From: JAFAXD01 sp963833605
GTDB taxonomy: Bacteria; Pseudomonadota; Alphaproteobacteria; Rhizobiales; Xanthobacteraceae
Assembly: GCA_963833605.1 (NCBI GenBank)
Contig: CAWHYZ010000032.1
Location: forward strand, 62,001 to 126,000
Length of the DNA stretch: 64,000 nt
Reading direction: 5' to 3'
Of the stretch, positions 1 to 9,068 are shown piece by piece. Below the pieces are notes generated by a model, which saw only the letters and a program-made list of their open reading frames with translations, searched no databases and was not told the origin of the DNA. The position numbers and the translations under genes were made by a program. The number at the start of each line of letters is the position of its first letter. Positions within the stretch are counted from its first letter, which is position 1.

Positions 1-850
1 ATCGCGTCGGCCATCTGCTTTGCGTGTTCTGTTTTGATGACCTCGTCGTGTTCGCCGTCCACGATCATCGTGCGCGTCCTCACACGCGCCAGTTCCTGGC
101 GCGTGAAATTCGGCTCCGCGCGCCACATGCGCCGCAGGCCCTCCATCAATTGCGCCCATCTTTCTGGATGCGGCGAGAGCTGTGCGTATTCGGCCTTGCA
201 GCGCGTCGCGTAAGCCGTAAATACACCGCTCCTGGCGCCGTCAGGCTTGAGCCCTTCGGGCGAACTATTTCCACCGAACGCAAATAGATTCGACACCCGG
301 TCCGGCCTGGTCATTGCCAGCACCAGTCCGGTAATGGCCCCGTCACTCCAGCCGACAATCGCCGTGGCGGGAACTTTGAGAAAATCGAGGAGAGCGACCG
401 CATCCTGCGCGAACAGGTCGTAGCCAAAGGTGCGCGAAGTCACAGGACCGCGCCCGTGGCCACGGGTGTCCATCACCGTAACTGAAAAGGCCTTGGTCAG
501 CTCTTTGATCTGGTATCCCCAATAATTCGAGTTGCCGAGGCCGCCATGCAGAAACAGAACCGGCGGCCCCGCTTCGCCAAACTGGGCGAAGAAGACGCGC
601 GTTCCGTTGACCGCCGCAAGCCCGCTGCGCGTTGCGCTCGGAAGCGACGGCGTCGGCGGCAGCGTCAGCCACACCGCATTCTTCGATGCGGCCCGTGTCG
701 CCGGCGCCCGCTTCGGTTCACGGCTCGGTGGAAAGGGTGGCGGCGGCCCGCCGCTCTGGGCGCGTGCTCGACCGACGAGGCCCACGGCGCCCCACCCATC
801 AGGGCCGCGATGGCCTGTCGCCGCGTCACTTGTCCATGCGATGCCCTCAT
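1..850 (-). CDS. alpha/beta-hydrolase, Tat-exported, C-terminus off the window edge
   Basis: The frame that runs off the left edge encodes an alpha/beta-hydrolase: an oxyanion-loop HGG motif (VLFLHGG) and a nucleophile elbow GWSDGA with the catalytic Ser; the catalytic His would lie outside the window. It probably hydrolyses a small ester, lactone or amide, but the substrate is unknown. An ATG at 850 opens a different frame starting with a twin-arginine segment (TRRQAIAALMGG). The end of the signal (AVGLVGRARAQ) and the mature protein continue in the hydrolase frame, so one base appears to be missing near 788. Without a correction, translation could start only at GTG 785 and export would be lost. 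It is the last visible gene of the minus-strand operon that starts with the isochorismatase-family gene. The fold is clear; the start and export depend on the frameshift. Confidence 0.75.
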
Positions 851-1542
851 GGCCGGCAGTCCGAATGAAGGTCAGTCCCCCAACGTTTGTTGATCTGTTG
901 CCATGTAGCGTCGGCATGGAGCGCCGCAAGGCCATCGTCCAGCCGAGCCAGCAGCTCCATCCTCCGGCCTTTTGGCACGGCAACGGCCAGCTGTTGTTGC
1001 GCGAACATGACACGAGGCACGGTTATGCGACCGGCATAGAGCTCAGCGACCATGCGGGCTCCGACCTGATAGTTGAGCGCGGCGGCGTCTGCTTCGCCTG
1101 CCACGAGGCGCGCCAGGCTCTCTTCGTAATTCGCCGTCGTGACCAGCCTTACGTCCGGAGCCATTCTTTGGATGACGGCCGCAAGCGGACCGGTTTGCGG
1201 CGTGACGACGATCTTGCCAGCCAGGGCAGCGAGGCTCGTGGGCTCATCATCCGGCGCGCGCACGTACAGGGCGCCGCCGGTCGTCAGAAGCGGAGCGCCG
1301 AAGTCGAACGATTGGCGCCGCTCAGGCGTGATCCCGAGAGGAAAGATCGCCTGCGCACGGCCATCATCGAGAGTGTGCTGTAGTTGCTCGAACGGCACCG
1401 GTACCCATTCGATCGCGATTACGACACGCGCTGCGGCAGCGGCGAGAATGTCTATGGCGAGCCCTTGCGATTTGCCGTCCTTGACCTCGGCAAATGGAGG
1501 AAAGACCTGACTGTGTCCAATCCGCGCCGCCTGTTGCTTCAT
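847..1542 (-). CDS. family 3 extracellular solute-binding-like protein without signal peptide
   Basis: A 231-residue protein with the bilobed family 3 (amino-acid type) binding-protein pattern: an N-terminal lobe with PPFAEVKDGKSQGLAIDI, a Q-T-G-P loop, and a C-terminal lobe ending in a helix rich in Ala and Leu followed by a W-x-x-x-x-K-R-W motif. Family members normally carry a signal peptide. Here the start at 1542 overlaps the stop of the upstream esterase by ATGA, which supports this start and translational coupling, and leaves no signal sequence. It may be a cytoplasmic sensor-like or catalytic derivative (some members of this fold act as dehydratases), or an export-defective binding protein. 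It lies between two hydrolase genes in one operon. Family assignment is good; function and location are open. Confidence 0.75.
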   Translation of the reverse strand: MKQQAARIGHSQVFPPFAEVKDGKSQGLAIDILAAAAARVVIAIEWVPVPFEQLQHTLDDGRAQAIFPLGITPERRQSFDFGAPLLTTGGALYVRAPDDEPTSLAALAGKIVVTPQTGPLAAVIQRMAPDVRLVTTANYEESLARLVAGEADAAALNYQVGARMVAELYAGRITVPRVMFAQQQLAVAVPKGRRMELLARLDDGLAALHADATWQQINKRWGTDLHSDCRP

Positions 1543-2414
1543 GCCGCGATGTTTCCGCGCATCCAACCGTGAACCCGGCGAACCCAGGGACTGTCGAGCC
1601 GCTGGGTGTCTTCGTTGGTCCGGAAGTGGTCGAATCCCGCCATTTCTTCGAACTCCAGGCGACACGGCTGCCGGCGCAATGCTGCCACCATGGCGCGGGA
1701 TTGCTGGATGACGCTGTCGTAATCGCGATCGCCCCAGGTGATGAAGAATGGCGTCGCATTGCCGTCGACATAGGCGATCGGGCTTGCCATCGCGTCATCT
1801 TCCCGCCGCGCAAGGACCTGCTGGTAGATGCGGTCCTCGAGACTTCCGGGCACCGGATCCTTGGCACGCATGTCAAAGACCCCGCTCACCGGGAAGCACG
1901 CCTTGATGACGTCGCGCGGCAGGCCGCGGGCGACAGACAGCTCGCGACGCAACGTGAGCAGTGCCGCCAGGTGTGCGCCTGCCGAGTGTCCGCCGGCGAA
2001 GATCCGATCCGGGTCGCCGTTGAAGCGGGCGATATTTCGATGGACCCAGGCCAGCGCGTCAAAACAATCGTCCATCGCGGCCGGAAAGCGCGCCGCCGGG
2101 GCAAGCCGATAATTGACTGAGACGAAGATCGACGGCAGCGCCGTGACCGGCGCTGCCATGAATGCCACCCATTCCTTGCTGCCGCTCACCCAGGCGCCGC
2201 CGTGCATGAAGCAAAGCACCGGTAGCTTCTGCTGTCCCGCGGCCGGCGGGACGAAGATATCGATCTTCTGCCAGTAGTCGTCGCCATAGGCGATGTCGAA
2301 CTCGCCGCGCGCGGTCTTGAAGGCGGCGCGCGACAATGCGCAGACACGGTCGATATACTTTTGGGCGTCGGGATTCACTTGCGGCGGCAGCGGCGGCAAA
2401 TCATCAAAGGACAT
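1539..2414 (-). CDS. alpha/beta-hydrolase, esterase/arylformamidase-like
   Basis: A 291-residue cytoplasmic hydrolase of the hormone-sensitive-lipase/kynurenine-formamidase type. It shows the oxyanion motif FMHGGAW near residue 70, the nucleophile elbow GGHSAGAH near residue 140, an acidic residue in TWGDRDYD and the catalytic His in GFDHFR. This family cleaves N-formyl or ester bonds of aromatic or small acyl substrates. It ends in an ATGA overlap with the solute-binding-like gene and follows the dehydrogenase after 48 bases, so it belongs to the 850-4126 minus-strand operon. Neighbouring RutB-like and HIBADH-like enzymes suggest an amide or carbamoyl degradation pathway (inference). Confidence 0.85.
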   Translation of the reverse strand: MSFDDLPPLPPQVNPDAQKYIDRVCALSRAAFKTARGEFDIAYGDDYWQKIDIFVPPAAGQQKLPVLCFMHGGAWVSGSKEWVAFMAAPVTALPSIFVSVNYRLAPAARFPAAMDDCFDALAWVHRNIARFNGDPDRIFAGGHSAGAHLAALLTLRRELSVARGLPRDVIKACFPVSGVFDMRAKDPVPGSLEDRIYQQVLARREDDAMASPIAYVDGNATPFFITWGDRDYDSVIQQSRAMVAALRRQPCRLEFEEMAGFDHFRTNEDTQRLDSPWVRRVHGWMRGNIAA

Positions 2415-2462
2415 GCAGACCTCCGATCAGGAAAGCCACACCGACCCTCGGTCGGCGCGGTG

Positions 2463-3377
2463 TCAGACGGGCCGAGGTTCCCCGCCTCCGCGATGGCGCC
2501 CGTCGAGCAACTCGATCACCTCGATCATGGCGGCGACGTCCTGCGAACCGCGCCCCTGTGCAAGCGCGAGAGCAAACAATTTTGCGGCGGCGTCGAGCAT
2601 CGGTGTGGCGGCGCCTGCGTCGTCGGCAAGGGCCCCAATTGCCGGCGGCAGTTTCGCCAGCGAATCGAACGGTCCGTCCAACTCGTCGAACTTGCGCGCG
2701 GCCATGAGCGGCCCGCGTTGGGTGAACATCACCGAACTGCCGGCTCCGGCGCCGAACAGCGCCAGCATGGCGTCCGGATCAAGGCCTGCCTTGATGCCGA
2801 GAGCGAGAGTTTCGGCTGCCACCGCAACATGCACGCAGGTCAGCAAGTTGTTGACGAGCTTCATTTTGGTCGCCGTCCCGAGCGGGCCGAGATAGCGCTT
2901 CTGCGTCGTCGTAATCGCATCGAACACCGGGAGGCATCGCTCGAACGCAGCGCGGTTGCCGCCGCTGATGAAGAAAACGCATTGGCGCGCCGCCACCATC
3001 GTTGGAACGCCGGTGATTTCGCACTCGAGCAGGACCGCGCCGCGTTCGGCCAGCCGGTCGGTTGCCCAGCGCTTCGCATCGACGGGATGGGTACTGGTTT
3101 CGATCAGGACCGCGCCGGCGTCGAGTGCCGACAAAAGTCCGCCCGGCCCTTCGAGAACGTCCCGCAGAATGTCGGCGGACCCGGGAAGACAGGACATCAC
3201 AAACTCCTGCCCGGCGGCCGCTTCGCGCGGCGAGCGGGCGGGTTTTCCGCCGGCCGCCACAAACCGGTCCATGGTGCGGGGGTCAAACCCAGTAACGGTG
3301 TAGCCGGCGTTGATGAGACTCACCGCCATCGGCAGGCCCATCCGGCCAAGGCCGACGAAGCCGATGTCCCGGCTCAT
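2463..3377 (-). CDS. NAD(P)-dependent oxidoreductase, 3-hydroxyisobutyrate dehydrogenase family
   Basis: A 304-residue beta-hydroxyacid dehydrogenase. The N-terminal Rossmann motif is GFVGLGRMGLPMA at residues 5-17, and the all-helical C-terminal domain carries the catalytic Lys region (GTATKMKLVNNLL). The substrate-binding segment that usually reads DAPVSGG is changed to CEITGVPTMVA, which points to a substrate other than 3-hydroxyisobutyrate, such as another beta-hydroxyacid (tartronate semialdehyde or hydroxypropionate type). The start at 3377 is 5 bases after the isochorismatase-family stop, so the two are co-transcribed. In the Rut pyrimidine pathway a dehydrogenase follows the peracid hydrolase step, so the pairing may be functionally related (inference). 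Confidence 0.88.
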   Translation of the reverse strand: MSRDIGFVGLGRMGLPMAVSLINAGYTVTGFDPRTMDRFVAAGGKPARSPREAAAGQEFVMSCLPGSADILRDVLEGPGGLLSALDAGAVLIETSTHPVDAKRWATDRLAERGAVLLECEITGVPTMVAARQCVFFISGGNRAAFERCLPVFDAITTTQKRYLGPLGTATKMKLVNNLLTCVHVAVAAETLALGIKAGLDPDAMLALFGAGAGSSVMFTQRGPLMAARKFDELDGPFDSLAKLPPAIGALADDAGAATPMLDAAAKLFALALAQGRGSQDVAAMIEVIELLDGRHRGGGEPRPV

Positions 3378-3382
3378 TGCGC

Positions 3383-4099
3383 TCACGACGACGCCGCGGC
3401 TGCGGGTACGGACGCGCCCGCGAAGGCGGCGCAGAACCTCGCCGTGGACGTGACCCAGCCCAGGATCATTTCCACGTTGTAGAGCGACGCATCCTTCACG
3501 AACGGCGGTCCGGCCGCATTGGTGGCGTCTTCGATCAGAAGGCACTTGTAGTCCCGGTAGAGGGCGTCGCGCAGCGTCGCTTCCACACACACATTGGTCG
3601 CAATGCCGACGAATGCGAGCGTGTTGATGCCAAGCCCGCGGAGAATGGAATCGAGGTTGGTTTCGAAAAAGCCACTGAGCCTGGTCTTCTGTATGAGTAT
3701 GTCGCCCTCCTGCGGCGCCAGGTCATCGATAATTGCATAGTCCCATGTCCCGCGCGTGATCGCGGTGCCCGCAAGGTCCGGACGCTCGCGCATGAAGCGC
3801 AGTCCGACCGATTTGTGCCACATCCCCTGATAGGGCGCCCCGGCGTCGTGCAGATCGCGATGCCACCCCATCTGCAGATAGATGATGCGTGAACCCCCGT
3901 TCCTGGCAGCGTCGATCACTTTCCGGCAGTTGTCGATCGTCGCCCGGGGTCCGGAAATATCCAATCCGGCGCGCTCGAGGTACCCGCCTTTGGCGGCAAA
4001 TCCATTCTGCATGTCGACGACGATCACCCCGCATCGCGGGGGCTCGACGTCGACGGCTTCCGGGCGTGCATCAACGCGCACGGCGCTGGTCGATCTCAT
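3383..4099 (-). CDS. isochorismatase-family cysteine hydrolase, RutB-like
   Basis: A 238-residue cysteine hydrolase with the triad of the family: Asp in VVDMQNG, Lys in QKTRLSGF and Cys in IATNVCVEATLRDA. It resembles the ureidoacrylate/peracid amidohydrolase RutB along its whole length (GGYLERAGLDIS and LGWVTS also match). RutB-type enzymes cleave ureido or carbamoyl groups to release carbamate and ammonia. I chose the start at 4099 because GGAG lies 7 bases upstream and the N-terminus then matches RutB. An upstream ATG at 4126 overlaps the TetR stop (ATGA) and may also be used. Other Rut genes (RutA, C, D) are absent, so the real substrate may be another amide. Confidence 0.85.
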   Translation of the reverse strand: MRSTSAVRVDARPEAVDVEPPRCGVIVVDMQNGFAAKGGYLERAGLDISGPRATIDNCRKVIDAARNGGSRIIYLQMGWHRDLHDAGAPYQGMWHKSVGLRFMRERPDLAGTAITRGTWDYAIIDDLAPQEGDILIQKTRLSGFFETNLDSILRGLGINTLAFVGIATNVCVEATLRDALYRDYKCLLIEDATNAAGPPFVKDASLYNVEMILGWVTSTARFCAAFAGASVPAAAASS

Positions 4100-4122
4100 G
4101 GTGGCTTCTCCGGTTCGCACGG

Positions 4123-4884
4123 TCATTTCGCACGACGCCGCGCCTCGGTGGTTTGCCTCGGCGGCGGCAGTTGTGGTGAACGCACTTTGTCCAGGCCGCG
4201 GGTGCCGTTCCGGCCGGCGTGCAGACCGGCGCCGTTGGCTCCCACGGCGAACAGCGAGAGGATTGCGTCGAAGGACGATTGGATCTCGATCGCCTGCCGG
4301 ACGCCGGTGCGGATGTTGGCCTGCAGCCCGAGCCCTTGCACGCACGCAACAATCAATGCGGCGGCGGGTCCGGCTGTGCCCTTTTGAAAATCGCCCGACC
4401 GTTCGCCGGACTGAATCACGACCCGGATGGCGCCAATCAGCCGGTCGAGGAGTACTTTGTAGGCCTCTTTCCAGCGCCCTCCCCGCGCCATGGCGTGCGC
4501 CCAGAACGCAACATAGACGATGAAGACGTCGTGGCGTTCGACCACGAACCGGCGCCCCGCCTCCAATATCAGCTCGACTTTCTCGCGTGCCGACGCGTCG
4601 CTCGATGCGATCTGGGTCATGATCAATTCGCTTTCGGCGAAGATCATGCGCAGCAGCCGCATCAGGAGTTCATCCTTGCTCTTGAAATAATAGTGGATGA
4701 TGCCCTGCTTCAGGTGCGCCTTGCGGGCGATGGCGTGCGTCGTGGTGCGGTCGATGCCTAATCCGACGATGCACTCCATGGTGGCGCGCAGGATCTTGCC
4801 CTCCTGCCCCATGCCGTCGAACGCCGCTGGAATGAGCCGCGTGTTGACGGCCTTCGGTGGGCTCGCGTCTTCCGAATAACGCAT
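4123..4884 (-). CDS. TetR/AcrR-family transcriptional regulator
   Basis: A regulator of about 253 residues with an N-terminal helix-turn-helix (TTTHAIARKAHLKQGIIHYYFKSKDELL) typical of TetR, resembling BetI/RutR-like members, and an all-helical ligand-binding domain. It is divergent from the LivK-type importer, and its stop overlaps a possible start of the isochorismatase gene, so it heads the minus-strand operon. An 18-bp perfect inverted repeat at 4973-4990 lies between it and the importer and is the likely operator. The start at 4884 is uncertain: no strong Shine-Dalgarno sequence is visible and an upstream in-frame ATG at 4989 exists. The C-terminal tail after the last predicted helix is basic and probably disordered. 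Confidence 0.85.
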   Translation of the reverse strand: MRYSEDASPPKAVNTRLIPAAFDGMGQEGKILRATMECIVGLGIDRTTTHAIARKAHLKQGIIHYYFKSKDELLMRLLRMIFAESELIMTQIASSDASAREKVELILEAGRRFVVERHDVFIVYVAFWAHAMARGGRWKEAYKVLLDRLIGAIRVVIQSGERSGDFQKGTAGPAAALIVACVQGLGLQANIRTGVRQAIEIQSSFDAILSLFAVGANGAGLHAGRNGTRGLDKVRSPQLPPPRQTTEARRRAK

Positions 4885-4972
4885 TGACGAACCCGAAATT
4901 TCAGCCGTCCAGGTGGAAGCATGACCGGGCTTGCCGCCGTCATGTCCGGCGCAAGCCGCGGGTTGGCGCGCG

Positions 4973-4990
4973 TTTGGTCGATTGACCAAA
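4973..4990. promoter_or_regulatory. perfect inverted repeat, probable TetR operator, with -35-like box beside it
   Basis: TTTGGTC and GACCAAA form perfect 7-bp arms around a 4-base spacer (GATT). A TTGACT box at 4996-5001 follows on the plus strand and could be the -35 element of the livK promoter (the -10 near 5019-5024 is weak). The position between the divergent TetR gene and the importer makes it the expected binding site for that TetR protein. Confidence 0.6.
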
Positions 4991-5097
4991 ATGGCTTGAC
5001 TCCACGTGCTGTGTCAAGGCTAACTCGTGTAGCACGGACGCCGCCTTCGATCGGAGGATCGGGTGAGCAACGCTTTGGCGCAGGGGAGGATCACACG

Positions 5098-6237
5098 ATG
5101 AAAATCAGGCTTCGTTTGGTGGCTGTCCTGTGCGGCGCTGTCATCATGGCTGCCCTCCCCGCACGCGCCGACATCGCCATCGGCATCATCCTCGGCACCA
5201 CCGGTCCGACCGCATCCGCGGGGCTGCCTTACAAGAGCGTTTTCTCCAATCTGCCCGACACCATCGCCGGTCAGAAGGTGCGCTACATCATGCTCGACGA
5301 CGGCGGCGATCCGACCACCACCGTCAAGGACGGACGAAAGCTGATCGGCGAAGATAAAGTGGATGTGCTGATCGGATCCACCTCGACCCCCACATGCCTC
5401 GCGCTGGTCGACGTCGCGGTCGAGAGCAAGGTCCCGCAGATCTGCATGTCGCCGATCGTTGTTCCCGCGAGCAAGCAACCGTGGGTCTTCACGGTGCCGC
5501 AGCAGGTCCCGGTCATGTTCAGCGCATTGGTCGACGACATGAAGGCGCGCGGAGTGAAGACGCTGGCCTACATCGGTTTCACCGACGGCTGGGGCGATCT
5601 GTGCCTGCAGACGATCGAGAAGCTCGCCGGTGATGCGGGGATCAAGGTCGTCACCAATGAGCGTTACAACCGCGCCGACACCTCGGTGACCGGCCAAGTG
5701 CTGAAGATCATCGCGGCCAATCCGGACGCCGTGTTCATTGGTGCCACGGCCTCTCCGGCGACCTTGCCGCAGCTGGCGTTGCTGGAGCGCGGCTTCAAAG
5801 GTCAAGTCTATCACACCCACGGCATCATCGGCCCGGATTTCCTGCGCGTAGGCGGCAAGAGCGTCGAAGGCGCAATCGCGCCCAGCGGGCCGCTGATCGT
5901 CGCCGATCAACTCCCCGATACAAATCCGATCAAGAAGGTGTCGCTCGCGTTCTTCAAGGACTTCGAGGGCAAATATCCTCAGGTCCGCAACGGCTTTGCG
6001 GGCTACGCCTATGATACGTTCCTGCTGGTGCAGGCGGCCATTCCAGGCGCTCTCGCAAAGGCGACACCGGGTACGCCGCAGTTTCGCCAAGCCATGCGCG
6101 ACTCGCTGGAAGCGATCAAGGAGCTGGTCGGTACCCACGCCGTCTACAATATGTCGCCGCAGGATCACAACGGCGTCGACAAACGCGCGCGCGTCCTGGT
6201 GCGCGTGCAGGACGGCGTGTTCAAGCTCTACCAATAG
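5098..6237 (+). CDS. livK: branched-chain amino-acid-type ABC transporter substrate-binding protein
   Basis: A 379-residue periplasmic type I binding protein (LivK/Leu-Ile-Val receptor family). Residues 1-24 form a Sec signal peptide ending PARA, and the mature part begins IAIGIILGTTGPTAS, the usual first ligand loop. The start at 5098 is supported by AGGGGAGGA 7 bases upstream. LivH and LivMG follow in the same direction. Despite the family name, ligands of such proteins in rhizobia range over amides, aromatic acids and ureides; the divergent hydrolase operon suggests an amide-like ligand (inference). Confidence 0.92.
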   Translation: MKIRLRLVAVLCGAVIMAALPARADIAIGIILGTTGPTASAGLPYKSVFSNLPDTIAGQKVRYIMLDDGGDPTTTVKDGRKLIGEDKVDVLIGSTSTPTCLALVDVAVESKVPQICMSPIVVPASKQPWVFTVPQQVPVMFSALVDDMKARGVKTLAYIGFTDGWGDLCLQTIEKLAGDAGIKVVTNERYNRADTSVTGQVLKIIAANPDAVFIGATASPATLPQLALLERGFKGQVYHTHGIIGPDFLRVGGKSVEGAIAPSGPLIVADQLPDTNPIKKVSLAFFKDFEGKYPQVRNGFAGYAYDTFLLVQAAIPGALAKATPGTPQFRQAMRDSLEAIKELVGTHAVYNMSPQDHNGVDKRARVLVRVQDGVFKLYQ

Positions 6238-6273
6238 CCCGATGGTCTGAGCGCTCGCGCAGATCGCGTCTAG

Positions 6274-7317
6274 ATGAATGAGGCCATTGCCCTCGTCCTG
6301 GTTCAGGATGGGATCACGACCGGCGCCATCTATGTACTGGTGGCGCTTGCGATCGTGCTGGTCTTCACCGTCACGCGCGTGCTGTTTGTTCCCCAAGGCG
6401 AGTTCGTCACCCTTGGCGCTTTGACCCTGGCGACCCTGCAGGACGGCAAGGTGCCGGGCGTCATCTGGTTGTTGCTGGGCCTGGGCGTCTGCGTCGTACT
6501 GATCGAGTTGCGCGCCGCCGTTCGCGCGCGGCGATGGCAGCCTTTTCGGACCGCCCTGATGTTTGGCATGGCGCTGCCGCTGGCGCTGCTCGCGATCACG
6601 ACGTGGCTCGCCCCGGCGCGGCCGCCCTTGTTCGTTCAGATTGTGCTCAGCCTCGCGCTGGTGGTGCCGCTCGGACCGTTTCTGTATCGGATCGCGTTTC
6701 AGCCGGTGGCGAACGCGTCGGTGCTGTTGCTGCTGTTCGTCGCCGTTGCGGCACACTACTCCCTGGTCGGACTGGAACTGGTGTTCTTCGGAGCCGAGGG
6801 TTGGCGCACGCCCGCGTTCTCCGACGTCCGCATGCAGGCCGGCCCGATGCTGGTGTCGGGCCAGAGCCTCGTCGTCATCGCCACCTCCGCGCTGCTGATG
6901 TTGCTGCTCTGGCTGTTTTTCACACATAGCGATCTCGGCAAGGCGCTGCGTGCGACCGCGATCAATCGGGTCGGAGCGCGACTCGTGGGCATCAGCACCG
7001 AGACGGCGGGCAAAATGGCGTTCACGCTCGCCGCGCTGCTCGGCGCATTCAGCGGCATTCTGATCGCGCCGCTCACGACCATCTATTACGATACTGGCTT
7101 TCTCATCGGCCTGAAGGGCTTCGTCGGCGCCGTGATGGGCGGAATGGTCAGCTACCCCCTCGCCGCCGTGGGCGCGGTGTTCGTCGGACTGCTCGAATCC
7201 TTTGCCTCGTTCTGGGCGAGCGCGCTCAAGGAAGCCATCGTCTTCGCCCTGCTGGTGCCGTTCCTGTTGTGGCGATCGCTGGCCAACCGTCACCTCGAAG
7301 AGGATGACGAGGAATGA
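6274..7317 (+). CDS. livH: branched-chain amino-acid-type ABC transporter permease
   Basis: A 347-residue inner-membrane permease of the LivH family with about eight hydrophobic segments. The N-terminal hydrophobic helix contains GAIYVLVALAIVLVF, and the conserved cytoplasmic loop reads KALRATAINRVGARLVGIS (the EAA-like coupling region). It starts 36 bases after livK and its stop overlaps the start of the next gene by ATGA, indicating translational coupling with the LivM-LivG fusion. It is slightly longer than the usual 290-310 residues because of an inserted hydrophobic region at about residues 80-130. Confidence 0.92.
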   Translation: MNEAIALVLVQDGITTGAIYVLVALAIVLVFTVTRVLFVPQGEFVTLGALTLATLQDGKVPGVIWLLLGLGVCVVLIELRAAVRARRWQPFRTALMFGMALPLALLAITTWLAPARPPLFVQIVLSLALVVPLGPFLYRIAFQPVANASVLLLLFVAVAAHYSLVGLELVFFGAEGWRTPAFSDVRMQAGPMLVSGQSLVVIATSALLMLLLWLFFTHSDLGKALRATAINRVGARLVGISTETAGKMAFTLAALLGAFSGILIAPLTTIYYDTGFLIGLKGFVGAVMGGMVSYPLAAVGAVFVGLLESFASFWASALKEAIVFALLVPFLLWRSLANRHLEEDDEE

Positions 7318-9068
7318 CGATCGACAGGATCGGCCTTGCCTGTCTGCTGGCCTTGATTGCCGGGGGCCCGTTACTGTTTCCCGACTTCTACGTGACAATG
7401 CTCAACTACATCGGGCTCTACGCCATCGTGGCGCTCGCCCTTGTGCTGCTGACCGGCGTCGCCGGCCTCACGTCGTTCGGGCACGCGGCCTTCGTCGGCA
7501 TTGGCGCTTACACGACCGCCGTCCTGACTACCACCTACGGCCTTTCGCCATGGCTATCGCTGCCGGTCGCGATCGGTCTCACGTCGCTCGCGGCGCTCAT
7601 CCTCGGTCTGCTGACGCTGCGCCTGTCCGGTCATTATTTCGTCGTCGGCACGATCGCCTGGGGCATCAGCCTTTATTTCGTGTTCGGGAACTTGCAGGGT
7701 CTCGGTGGGTACAATGGAATTCCGGGCATCCCCGGCCTCGGCATTCTCGGGTTCTCCTTCGAACCGGAGCGGCGTTACGCCTATTTGATCTGGTTCGTGA
7801 CGGTCATTGCCCTCGTGTCGATCGTCCGCCTGCTCAACTCGCGGCCTGGCCGCGCCATTCGTTCACTGCGCAACGCCACGATGGCCGAGGCTTTCGGCGT
7901 GCATACGTGGTGGCTGAAGATCATCGTATTCGTCTACTCGGCCCTGCTCGCCGGTTGTGCCGGCTGGCTGCACGCGCATTATCTCAGATTCGTCAATCCG
8001 ACGCCGTTCGGCGTCGACGCCAGCATCGAATATCTGTTCATGATCGTGGTCGGCGGCGCGACCGAGGTCGGCGGCGCCCTCATCGGTGCCGGCGTCATCA
8101 CCATCATCAAGAGCTGGCTTCAGGATGTGCTGCCGAAACTGATCGGCAGTGCGGGGCAGTTCGAGGTGATCGTTTTCGGGATCGCGGTGGTTTTGATCCT
8201 GCACAATGCCAGCGGCGGGATCATGGCGAGGATCCTTCGGGTGCTGCCCGACCGATCGCCGGTACGTGTACCGGAGCAGGCACCCGCCCTGGCGCGCCGG
8301 CCACGCGTGTCGGACGGCCAGATTCTGCTCGAGGTCGACGGGGCCTGCAAGTTGTTCGGCGGGTTGACGGCGGTCAACAACATCGATTTCGAGGTGCGCA
8401 GCGGCGAGATTGTCGGGCTCATCGGACCCAACGGCGCCGGCAAGACAACGCTGTTCAACCTGATCAGCGGCGTTCTGCCGTTGACCTCCGGGCAGATTCG
8501 CTTCCGCGGCCGCAGGATCGACCTATTGCCGGCGCGCGACATCGTCAGGCTCGGGATCGCCAGGACCTTTCAGCTTGTGCGGCTGCGCCCCACCATGACG
8601 CTGGTCGAGAACGTCGCGCTCGGCGCTCACACCCGTGCCCGCAGTGGCGTGATCAGCGCCATGTTGCGGCTCGATCGGCGTGAAGAGGCTATGTTGATGT
8701 TTGAAGCGGCGAGCCAGATCCGCCGCGTTGGTCTTGACGGCCATATCTACAACGTCGCCGGCAACCTTCCGCTTGGGCAGCAGCGCGTCGCCGAAATCGC
8801 CCGGGCCCTGGCCGCAAATCCGTTGTTGGTGTTGCTCGACGAGCCGGGGGCCGGACTTCGCCATCAAGAGAAGCAGGAACTCGTCCGGTTGCTCAAATCC
8901 TTGCGCGACGAGGGAATGTCGATCCTGCTCGTGGAGCACGACATGGATCTCGTCATGGGAGTGGCCGATCGGCTGGTGGTCATGGATTTCGGCGAGAAGA
9001 TCGCCGAAGGGTCACCGCAGCTGGTCCGGCGCGATGCGCGCGTCATCGAAGCCTATTTGGGCGCGTGA
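7314..9068 (+). CDS. LivM-LivG fusion: ABC permease fused to ATP-binding domain
   Basis: A 584-residue fusion. Residues 1 to about 310 form a LivM permease (multiple membrane helices, GLTSFGHAAFVGIGAY motif near residue 50). Residues from about 335 form a LivG ATPase with Walker A GPNGAGKTT, Q-loop region ARTFQ, signature LPLGQQR (degenerate, as usual in LivG), Walker B VLLLDEPGAGL-type sequence and H-loop VEHDM. It couples ATP hydrolysis to import with LivK and LivH. The usual second ATPase, LivF, is absent: sequence after the stop codes for nothing recognisable. The importer may work with a LivG homodimer, borrow a LivF encoded elsewhere, or have lost LivF at a rearrangement point. Confidence 0.92.
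   Translation: MTIDRIGLACLLALIAGGPLLFPDFYVTMLNYIGLYAIVALALVLLTGVAGLTSFGHAAFVGIGAYTTAVLTTTYGLSPWLSLPVAIGLTSLAALILGLLTLRLSGHYFVVGTIAWGISLYFVFGNLQGLGGYNGIPGIPGLGILGFSFEPERRYAYLIWFVTVIALVSIVRLLNSRPGRAIRSLRNATMAEAFGVHTWWLKIIVFVYSALLAGCAGWLHAHYLRFVNPTPFGVDASIEYLFMIVVGGATEVGGALIGAGVITIIKSWLQDVLPKLIGSAGQFEVIVFGIAVVLILHNASGGIMARILRVLPDRSPVRVPEQAPALARRPRVSDGQILLEVDGACKLFGGLTAVNNIDFEVRSGEIVGLIGPNGAGKTTLFNLISGVLPLTSGQIRFRGRRIDLLPARDIVRLGIARTFQLVRLRPTMTLVENVALGAHTRARSGVISAMLRLDRREEAMLMFEAASQIRRVGLDGHIYNVAGNLPLGQQRVAEIARALAANPLLVLLDEPGAGLRHQEKQELVRLLKSLRDEGMSILLVEHDMDLVMGVADRLVVMDFGEKIAEGSPQLVRRDARVIEAYLGA

Noticed and set aside
2361..3482. 373-codon open frame on the plus strand
   Set aside because: It overlaps the dehydrogenase gene in antisense and has an irregular, low-information translation.
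5020..7398. 792-codon open frame on the minus strand
   Set aside because: It is the antisense of livK, livH and part of LivMG; its Gln/Arg/His-rich translation has no motifs, and the plus-strand genes are clear.
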